This document shows, piece by piece, positions 1 to 5,047 of a stretch of DNA of 5,047 nt. The stretch comes from Ignavibacteriaceae bacterium. Its GTDB lineage: Bacteria > Bacteroidota > Ignavibacteria > Ignavibacteriales > Ignavibacteriaceae. The notes under the pieces are model-generated. The model did not search any database. It worked only from the letters and a program-made list of their open reading frames with translations, and was not told the DNA's origin. A program made the translations under genes and the position numbers. The first letter of the stretch is position 1, and each line of letters opens with the position of its first letter. The DNA lies in contig JANWIS010000191.1 in the NCBI GenBank assembly GCA_025449775.1, forward strand, positions 1-5,047. The letters run 5' to 3'.

Positions 1-1
1 G

Positions 2-865
2 AAGACTGACGCTGTGAAAATTCTTGATGAACATAATATTGAATACGATAACTTTTATGGATGGTGGAAAAATTCACGTAAACCTATAAGGAAAATTCAC
101 TATTACAGAGAATTTAAAAAATCATACAAAGAGGAAATTGCAGCGTGCAAAAAAATGGATGCAATATTTGTTGTTTCTGAAAGAGATAAAAAGATTTTAA
201 GTAAAGATGTGCCGGCTAATCCCAAATTCCTGATACCAAACGGTGTTGATACTTCCTATTTCAAACCAAATGGAGAAAATATAGAACCGTACTCAATGGT
301 TTTTACAGGAATGATGGGTTATTACCCGAACTATGATGCTATGCTTTATTTCCTTGATGAAATCTTTCCTCATATACTAAAGAAAATTCCTGAAGCAAAA
401 ATATATATTGTTGGTAATAAGCCCCCAAAGATACTTCAGGTTAGATCATGCAATAATGTGATTGTAACAGGATTCGTTGATGATGTACGTCCTTATGTCT
501 GGCGTTCGAATTTATATGTTGTTCCGCTTAGAATGGGAGGTGGAACAAGACTGAAAGTGTTGGAAGCTCTCTCGATGAAGAAACCTGTAATCACTACAAG
601 CATAGGGTGTGAAGGTATTGATGTTAAGGATGGCGAGTCATTAATCATTGAAGACAACCCGGAGCAATTTGCTTTGCGTGCTGTAGAGCTTCTAAATGAT
701 TTCGCGATGAGAAATATTTTGAGCTCTAACGGATATGATTTAATCCGTGCAACTTATGATTGGGAAATAATCTCTGAAAAAATGGATGAATCATATCAAT
801 ATCTGTCTGGTTTGCGAAGAAAAAGTTTTAACGAAATTAAAGAGGTAACAGAAAAATGTATTTAG
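2..865 (+). CDS. GT4-family (group 1) glycosyltransferase, 5'-truncated by window edge
   Basis: The frame is open to the left edge, and KTDA is encoded ahead of the GTG at 14, so the true start lies outside. Residue numbers count that GTG as 1. The visible part covers the end of the acceptor-side Rossmann domain (ILDEHNIEY at 3-11, a typical GT4 'DxHNxE' block), the VSERD segment (54-58), the domain junction NGVDTSYF (76-83), and the whole donor-binding domain. The latter shows FTGMMGYYPNYDA (97-109), IYIVG (130-134), VTGFVDDVRPY (151-161) and GGGTRLKVLEAL (175-186), with K181 and E184 in the nucleotide-sugar-binding part of the fold. GT4 enzymes are retaining transferases that move a sugar from an NDP-sugar to a lipid-linked or glycan acceptor, usually at the cytoplasmic face of the membrane. 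The block around 97-186 recalls glycosyltransferases of exosortase-associated exopolysaccharide loci. Family assignment is firm; donor and acceptor are unknown. It overlaps the deacetylase gene by 10 nt. Confidence 0.93.
   Translation, partial: KTDAVKILDEHNIEYDNFYGWWKNSRKPIRKIHYYREFKKSYKEEIAACKKMDAIFVVSERDKKILSKDVPANPKFLIPNGVDTSYFKPNGENIEPYSMVFTGMMGYYPNYDAMLYFLDEIFPHILKKIPEAKIYIVGNKPPKILQVRSCNNVIVTGFVDDVRPYVWRSNLYVVPLRMGGGTRLKVLEALSMKKPVITTSIGCEGIDVKDGESLIIEDNPEQFALRAVELLNDFAMRNILSSNGYDLIRATYDWEIISEKMDESYQYLSGLRRKSFNEIKEVTEKCI
842..845 (+). promoter_or_regulatory. Shine-Dalgarno-like GAGG for the deacetylase gene
   Basis: GAGG, within AAAGAGGT, lies 10 nt before the ATG at 856 and inside the 3' end of the glycosyltransferase gene. 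It supports 856 as the start, and with the 10-nt gene overlap it suggests coupled translation. The spacing is slightly long. Confidence 0.45.
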
Positions 866-1734
866 GTGGAAAAAATGGAAAAAGCATTAATAAGCAGATT
901 AGTAACGTTAAAGTTCTGATGTATCATAAAATTGTTGATGTTGAAAAAACTTCCGGACTTCATTGGACTAATGTTGGTAAGAAACAATTCAGAAAACAAC
1001 TATTGCTTCTAGACAAATGGGGATTTACTCCAGTAACATTCAGAGATTACCTGCTTTCAATTAACAGCAAGCTCAGATTGCCCAAAAAACCTATCATTCT
1101 AACTTTTGATGACGGGTATGAGGCTGTTTATAAATATGCTTTCCCAATTATAAAAGATATGGGTTGGAATGCTGTCATCTTTGCAATCGGAGATCAAAGA
1201 ATAAAGACTGCAGTGTGGGATAATAAATACGATTTAGTAAATAATGACCTTCTAAATCCTGATCAGCTGACTGAAATGCTGGAAGCAGGATTTGAAATAG
1301 GATCACACTCAATGACACATCGGTATTTGACAAAAGAGCCTGCCACAAATGCATGGTTTGAAATCAAAAGATCAAAAGAAAAATTAGAACAAATGATCGG
1401 CTCTGACATTTTGAGTTTTTGTTATCCTTACGGCGCTGTTAACCGGCAAATAAAAAATTTGGTAAAAGATGCAGGATATAGTATTGGCTGCGGTGTTTAT
1501 ACAGGACATCCAAAATTTGGAAAAGATATTTATGATATAAGACGTCTTAGAATTAACAACAGCACCAACAAATTAAGTTTTGCAGTTAAACTTCTCACTC
1601 CTTTTGAATACTATGAATACGTCGGCTCTAAAATTTTACATGGAACCTTCAGGAACCAATATGAGCAAAGAATAGAATTTAAAGAAACTAAGAATATAGA
1701 AATTGAAACAGACAGGACTCAAATAAATGTTTAA
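856..1734 (+). CDS. Polysaccharide deacetylase, NodB/CE4 superfamily
   Basis: This 292-residue protein has the NodB-homology fold signature. LMYHKI is at 21-26. Motif 1, LTFDDGYE, is at 82-89 with the paired aspartates D85/D86 (catalytic base and metal ligand in CE4 enzymes). Motif 2, SHSMTH, is at 150-155 with the metal-ligand histidines H151 and H155. A motif-3 equivalent, FCYPYG, is at 188-193, and RRLRINN is at 229-235. The motif-3 arginine of classical chitin or peptidoglycan deacetylases is replaced (C189), as in many exopolysaccharide-type members. CE4 enzymes remove N- or O-acetyl groups from sugars in a metal-dependent reaction. No signal peptide or membrane segment is seen, so it may act in the cytoplasm on a precursor glycan, or be exported in an unrecognised way. 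The start at 856 places about 18 residues before the conserved VLMYH strand; the next in-frame ATG (M22) would cut into it. A charged tail (about 265-292) follows the domain. Fold assignment is strong, substrate unknown. Confidence 0.93.
   Translation: MYLGGKNGKSINKQISNVKVLMYHKIVDVEKTSGLHWTNVGKKQFRKQLLLLDKWGFTPVTFRDYLLSINSKLRLPKKPIILTFDDGYEAVYKYAFPIIKDMGWNAVIFAIGDQRIKTAVWDNKYDLVNNDLLNPDQLTEMLEAGFEIGSHSMTHRYLTKEPATNAWFEIKRSKEKLEQMIGSDILSFCYPYGAVNRQIKNLVKDAGYSIGCGVYTGHPKFGKDIYDIRRLRINNSTNKLSFAVKLLTPFEYYEYVGSKILHGTFRNQYEQRIEFKETKNIEIETDRTQINV
1714..1717 (+). promoter_or_regulatory. Shine-Dalgarno-like AGGA for the aminotransferase-CelD fusion gene
   Basis: AGGA lies 9 nt upstream of the ATG at 1727, inside the last codons of the deacetylase gene. 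It supports 1727 as the start of the fusion gene, which overlaps the deacetylase by 8 nt. Confidence 0.45.
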
Positions 1735-4390
1735 ACAATTCGGATTATTTCAAAATGGATTTGATAGTTATGTTAACGCACTCGGGTTGAAAACCTATAG
1801 TTACGGAAATGCAACGCATGCTTTTGCCGATGTTCTCCGTTACCTGGATGGTACTGATCGCTTATATACACCTGAAATATTAATGCCTTCATTTATACCT
1901 GCAAAGTTGTATAAGACAATTCTTGCGTACGGATATATTCCAAGATTTTATGAAATCGATGAGAACTGCCAGTTTGATCCCGATGAAATTACTCAACTGA
2001 TTGATCGCCGTACAAAAGCTATTTGTGTTATTCATTATTTTGGTCATCCTGCAAAAGTAAAACAGCTGCGTGAGATTGCAGATCAAAATAATTTAATCCT
2101 GATCGAAGACTGTGCACATGTAATATTCGGCAGAGAATTCGGAGGAAGATTAGGCACTTGGGGAGACTTTTCCATTTTCAGTTCCCGAAAAATGTTGAAC
2201 CTGCCGGAAGGCGGTTATTTAGTACTTAACAAGCTGATTAACGGTTTCGAGCCATCGTATTCAAAAAGAGTTAACAGTTTATATACTTTAAGCAAGCTTT
2301 TGCTTGCAAGAGGAAAGTGTTTCTATCTATCAGCAACAAATGGAAAGGATATTTTAAAAATTTCCAGGATACCCCAACGTGGTTTTATTGATTACAACAG
2401 AATTTCAAAGTCTCCGATAAAAAATATTTCGCTTCTTACTTCATACTATTCACGTTTAACGGATATCAGGGTACATATCGAAAAAAGACAACAGAACTAT
2501 AATTATTTGTATGACGGGTTGAAAAGTTTTTCATTCTTAAAGCCATTATTCAGCGATGCAAGTGACAGATGGACACCATACAGCTTGCCAATGATTGTAG
2601 AAAAAGGTTATCGCGATAAACTCCAATCAGTACTAAATAAATCCGGAATAAGCTGTGGAGCCGGATGGCCTGAATCTCCATTTGAAAAGAGGTTCAGCAG
2701 AACATTACAGCTTTCAAAAAACCTGATTGAATTTCCTGTTCACCCGTTTGTAAATGAAAATCAATTAAATAAAATATTTGATTGCTGCACACATTTTGAA
2801 AATTCCACGATCACACCTGAAAGAGAAATATTATTCATCAACAGTTCATCAAACAGTGAATTGACCCAGACATACTCAAATACGAAAAATTCTTCAAGCG
2901 TACACTGGCAGGATATAAAACCAGAGTATTTGCTTAATAATACTTTCATTTCTTTTAATGAAAAAAAATTTTCGAACGAAAAAATAAAAATTGAGATCAT
3001 CAGTACGAATGAAGGATTTGATAACCTCCGCACAGAATGGGAAACTCTTTGTGATGAATCGAATTCACAAATTTTTCAGACGTTTGAATGGCAGAGGATA
3101 TGGTGGAAGTATTATGGTAAAGGCAAGCATCTCCACCTCGTACTATTTTATAGCAAAAATATTTTTGATGTCAACAAGCTCATAGGCATTGCTCCTTTCT
3201 TCATCGATTGTATATCCGCTGCAGGTTTTTTGTTGATAAAAAGATTACGGCTAATTGGCAGCGGTGTAAATAATATTAATTGTAAAGAAAGCATGCCTGA
3301 ATATGCAGTAAGTGATTACCTTGATATAATTGCACATAAAGATTACGAGAAACAAGTTGCAAAAGCTCTTGAAGGATATTTAAAAGAAACAATCCAGGAT
3401 TTGGATATTGTTCAACTCGATGAAGCATATACGGATTCCGTCATCTGCAAATATCTTCTTCCTTCGTTATATCATGCCGGGTTGCGTCATCATATTTTAC
3501 CAAAAGAAGTTTGCCCCAGGATTGTTCTGCCCGAATCTCTCGACAAATATTATTTGCAGTTAAATTCAAAAGTAAGATACCAATTGAAAAAAATAAGAAA
3601 AGATTTATCGGATGACCTCTCATTTTCAATAAAAGAAATTAAAACAAGGGATGAGCTTGAACAATATTTTGATGACTTTGTTGATCTGCATCAGAAACGA
3701 TGGAAATATCAGGGCTATTCCGGATTGTTTAATAACGAGGATTACAGAAAATTCTTAAAAGAAATTACTCACGCCTTTCTAAAAAAAGACAACCTTTATT
3801 TTACGATTGCTCATTCAGATAATGAATGCATAGCCGCAGAATGTGCATTCAAATACAAAAAAATGTTTTATGATTATTTAAAAGCCTTCAATGACCAGTC
3901 ACCGATGGCAAAATACAGACCAGGTAAAATGCTGATGATTTCCATGATCGATTACGCCATTGACAAAGGCTTTGAAATAATTGATCTGCTTCGAGGAAGT
4001 GAGTCATATAAATTTGAAATCGCAACAGAATGGCACTGTACTTACAAAATAATCCTCTTCCCTCCGGAAAATAAATTGTTGTTTAAATACAGGCTATTTA
4101 TAATGATTTTATCTCTTGTTTATGTGAAACATTCTTTTTTCCGGGAGCTGAGTATTATCAGAGCCCATATTAAAAATTTCGGAATTACCGGATTTGCAGT
4201 AAGATACTTTCCTCGTGCATTTCGGAGATTCAAAAGTAAAATGGTTCCTTCAACATCTTTTGCGTTGAATGAAAGTAGAAAAGAATTTGGGTTAAAAAAG
4301 GCTTCCACGGCTACTAAACGGAACGTAAATAAAATTGAAACACCTGAAGTAAAAAAGATTGGTCAACTAATTAAGATGAATTCCCGATGA
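1727..4390 (+). CDS. Fusion of DegT/StrS-type PLP aminotransferase and CelD/BcsL-type GNAT acyltransferase
   Basis: The product has 887 residues in two modules. Residues 1-355 form a DegT/DnrJ/EryC1/StrS-type aminotransferase. It shows GNATHAF (27-33, equivalent to the family's phosphate-binding 'SGTAAL'), TKAICVIHYFGHP (96-108), LIEDCAH (125-131, with D128 for the PLP pyridine nitrogen), and GTWGDFSIFSSRKMLNLPEGG (143-163), where K155 aligns with the PLP lysine six residues before the E of 'EGG'. Family members transfer an amine to keto-sugar nucleotides. Residues 356-420 are an Asn/Ser-rich linker. Residues 420-785 match CelD/BcsL (Acetyltransf_6) proteins: IFQTFEWQ (449-456), IWWK (458-461), LIGIAP (485-490), RLRLIGSGV (506-514), VRYQLKKIRK (616-625), and a closing LRGSESYKFEIATEW (755-769). 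Such proteins have a FemAB-like double GNAT fold and are tied to exopolysaccharide synthesis, mostly with unknown acyl donors. A basic tail (about 800-887) follows. No ATG or GTG lies in frame between M289 and M523, so the CelD module has no good separate start. A coherent guess is amination then acylation of one sugar. See the A8 tract at 2961 for a caveat on the fusion. Confidence 0.88.
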   Translation: MFKQFGLFQNGFDSYVNALGLKTYSYGNATHAFADVLRYLDGTDRLYTPEILMPSFIPAKLYKTILAYGYIPRFYEIDENCQFDPDEITQLIDRRTKAICVIHYFGHPAKVKQLREIADQNNLILIEDCAHVIFGREFGGRLGTWGDFSIFSSRKMLNLPEGGYLVLNKLINGFEPSYSKRVNSLYTLSKLLLARGKCFYLSATNGKDILKISRIPQRGFIDYNRISKSPIKNISLLTSYYSRLTDIRVHIEKRQQNYNYLYDGLKSFSFLKPLFSDASDRWTPYSLPMIVEKGYRDKLQSVLNKSGISCGAGWPESPFEKRFSRTLQLSKNLIEFPVHPFVNENQLNKIFDCCTHFENSTITPEREILFINSSSNSELTQTYSNTKNSSSVHWQDIKPEYLLNNTFISFNEKKFSNEKIKIEIISTNEGFDNLRTEWETLCDESNSQIFQTFEWQRIWWKYYGKGKHLHLVLFYSKNIFDVNKLIGIAPFFIDCISAAGFLLIKRLRLIGSGVNNINCKESMPEYAVSDYLDIIAHKDYEKQVAKALEGYLKETIQDLDIVQLDEAYTDSVICKYLLPSLYHAGLRHHILPKEVCPRIVLPESLDKYYLQLNSKVRYQLKKIRKDLSDDLSFSIKEIKTRDELEQYFDDFVDLHQKRWKYQGYSGLFNNEDYRKFLKEITHAFLKKDNLYFTIAHSDNECIAAECAFKYKKMFYDYLKAFNDQSPMAKYRPGKMLMISMIDYAIDKGFEIIDLLRGSESYKFEIATEWHCTYKIILFPPENKLLFKYRLFIMILSLVYVKHSFFRELSIIRAHIKNFGITGFAVRYFPRAFRRFKSKMVPSTSFALNESRKEFGLKKASTATKRNVNKIETPEVKKIGQLIKMNSR
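2795..2986 (+). other. Low-complexity Asn/Ser/Lys-rich interdomain linker of the fusion protein
   Basis: Residues 357-420 of the fusion protein match neither module. They are rich in Asn, Ser, Thr, Glu and Lys, contain runs such as INSSSNSE and NTKNSSS, and look unstructured apart from one short aromatic/hydrophobic patch (WQDIKPEYLL, 394-403). The DNA is locally A-rich near its end. This is what a flexible tether between two enzymes would look like, but equally the C-terminal tail of one gene running into the N-terminus of the next. Confidence 0.6.
2961..2968 (+). repeat. A8 homopolymer tract at the domain junction; possible slippage or indel site
   Basis: Eight consecutive A bases follow an out-of-frame ATG (2958-2960), just upstream of the CelD module. 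In the sequence given, the ATG frame meets TAA at 2985 after nine codons. With one extra A, that ATG would be in frame with the CelD module (about 477 residues, beginning MKKKFSNEK). The aminotransferase frame would then end at TGA 2992-2994 (about 422 residues), leaving an overlap of roughly 38 nt. No Shine-Dalgarno sequence is obvious before the ATG. The tract and the frames are read directly from the sequence; the biological meaning is inference. Confidence 0.5.
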
Positions 4391-5047
4391 GCGAAAAAAT
4401 TAAAACATCAATTGGTTTTCCTGAAAACATAAATACTTTTCTTAGGAAAAGAAATTCTACGCCTGAATTTTATGTTGATAAAAAGATAGTTGAAGAAATA
4501 GCCAGGAAAAGTTCTGATAAAATTCCTGATAAGCTGGCGATACATCTGATTCAGAATTTCGATGAGCTTATTTCAATCAGGAAAGAATGGGATAAGCTGG
4601 TTGAGCAATCTCCTGTAACAATTTTTCAAACCTTCGACTGGCAAATGTTATGGTGGAAACATTTTGGTTCAAATCCTTCATTTGAGCTTCACACATTGCT
4701 CATTCGTGACAAAGAAAAACTAGTTGGAATTTTTCCACTGTTCATTGAATCAACTTATTTATTCAACAATAAAATTTATAATCGTCTACGTTTTATTGCC
4801 AGCGGAGTTCAAAGTAATTTCTCAGATGATATGATTAATCGGCAAGGTCCGAGTGATTTTCTGGATGCAATTATTCTGCCTGAATACCGGTCTGAAGCTG
4901 TTTCTGCTTTTATAAATTACCTGTTTAGCCAACCATCACTCTTTGATGAAATTGAATTAGTTTGTTTACCGGAAAACAGCATACTTATAGAGAAACTTCG
5001 TAGTGAATTTGATAAAGAAAATTTTAAATACACAATTCGTAAGCTGA
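4387..5047 (+). CDS. CelD/BcsL-type (GNAT/FemAB-like) acyltransferase, 3'-truncated by window edge
   Basis: The ATG at 4387 overlaps the TGA of the fusion gene in an ATGA junction. The frame stays open for 220 codons to the right edge. After a charged N-terminal stretch (about 1-50), the protein carries the N-terminal lobe of a CelD/BcsL-type protein: IRKEWDKLV (64-72), IFQTFDWQ (79-86), LWWKHFG (88-94), LVGIFPLFI (112-120) and RLRFIASGV (133-141). These match the same blocks in the fusion protein at nearly the same spacing (62 versus 65 residues from IFQTF to SGV), so the two are paralogs. The C-terminal GNAT half, which would hold the YK-containing closing motif, lies beyond the window. CelD-type proteins are linked to exopolysaccharide synthesis and probably transfer an acyl or aminoacyl group, but few have a proven reaction. 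No clear Shine-Dalgarno sequence precedes the ATG, so translation probably relies on termination-reinitiation from the fusion gene. Confidence 0.9.
   Translation, partial: MSEKIKTSIGFPENINTFLRKRNSTPEFYVDKKIVEEIARKSSDKIPDKLAIHLIQNFDELISIRKEWDKLVEQSPVTIFQTFDWQMLWWKHFGSNPSFELHTLLIRDKEKLVGIFPLFIESTYLFNNKIYNRLRFIASGVQSNFSDDMINRQGPSDFLDAIILPEYRSEAVSAFINYLFSQPSLFDEIELVCLPENSILIEKLRSEFDKENFKYTIRKL

Noticed and set aside
14..16. GTG as the start codon of the glycosyltransferase gene
   Set aside because: The frame is open further upstream, no ribosome binding site precedes it, and it would begin the protein inside the conserved GT4 'DxHNxE' block, so the N-terminal acceptor domain must lie before the window.
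875..877. ATG preceded by a GGTGG-like sequence, considered as an alternative deacetylase start
   Set aside because: It is out of frame with the deacetylase.
1889..2086. Antisense ORF of 65 codons
   Set aside because: It lies wholly opposite the conserved core of the aminotransferase module and its translation shows no recognisable domain.
2761..3033. Antisense ORF of 90 codons opposite the linker
   Set aside because: The product has no recognisable domain, and an A-rich sense strand easily gives Phe/Leu-rich antisense frames. Nothing supports expression.
2991..3185. Same-strand ORF of 64 codons in another frame within the CelD module
   Set aside because: It overlaps the conserved IFQTFEWQ and WWK blocks read in the main frame; its own translation resembles nothing.
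3441..3629. Antisense ORF of 62 codons
   Set aside because: It is a shadow of the CelD module, with no domain and no ribosome binding site of note.
4085..4123. Possible transmembrane helix in the fusion protein (residues 787-799)
   Set aside because: The hydrophobic stretch (FKYRLFIMILSLVYV) is short and flanked by charged residues. It may be amphipathic or membrane-associated, but it is too short to call a membrane span.
4120..4308. Antisense ORF of 62 codons near the end of the fusion gene
   Set aside because: It lies opposite the basic C-terminal tail and has no domain or supporting context.
1..5047. CRISPR array, tRNA/rRNA genes, insertion sequence, inverted-repeat terminator or riboswitch
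   Set aside because: No regularly spaced repeats, transposase motifs or structured RNA signatures were seen, and overlapping coding sequence covers the whole window.

Overview
The window is AT-rich bacterial DNA, coding from end to end on the + strand, and holds four tightly packed genes with no intergenic gap. Each gene overlaps the next (10, 8 and 4 nt), so this looks like the inside of one operon whose promoter and terminator lie outside. The A/T-rich codon choice and Lys/Asn/Ile-rich proteins fit a Bacteroidota/Ignavibacteria-type organism. That is an inference from style only, because no phylogenetic marker gene is present.

Layout: (1) 2-865, the C-terminal part of a GT4-type glycosyltransferase cut by the left edge. 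(2) 856-1734, a cytoplasmic-looking polysaccharide deacetylase of the NodB/CE4 superfamily. (3) 1727-4390, an 887-residue protein joining a DegT/DnrJ/EryC1/StrS-type PLP aminotransferase (about residues 1-355) through an Asn/Ser-rich linker to a CelD/BcsL-type GNAT/FemAB-like acyltransferase (about 420-785). (4) 4387 to the right edge, the N-terminal 220 residues of a second CelD/BcsL-type protein, clearly paralogous to the C-terminal half of gene 3.

Together the genes suggest a locus for building and decorating an exopolysaccharide or other surface glycan. The glycosyltransferase adds a sugar, the deacetylase may free an amine, the aminotransferase may make an amino sugar, and the CelD-type domains may acylate it. 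The mix resembles exopolysaccharide loci linked to exosortase/PEP-CTERM systems, but no exosortase, polymerase, flippase or nucleotide-sugar dehydratase is visible, so the glycan cannot be named.

The most notable point is the aminotransferase-CelD fusion. Its linker contains an A8 tract (2961-2968) directly after an out-of-frame ATG (2958). One extra A would split the fusion into two complete overlapping ORFs. The fusion may therefore be a real bifunctional enzyme, a product of a natural or slippage-prone indel, or a homopolymer sequencing error.
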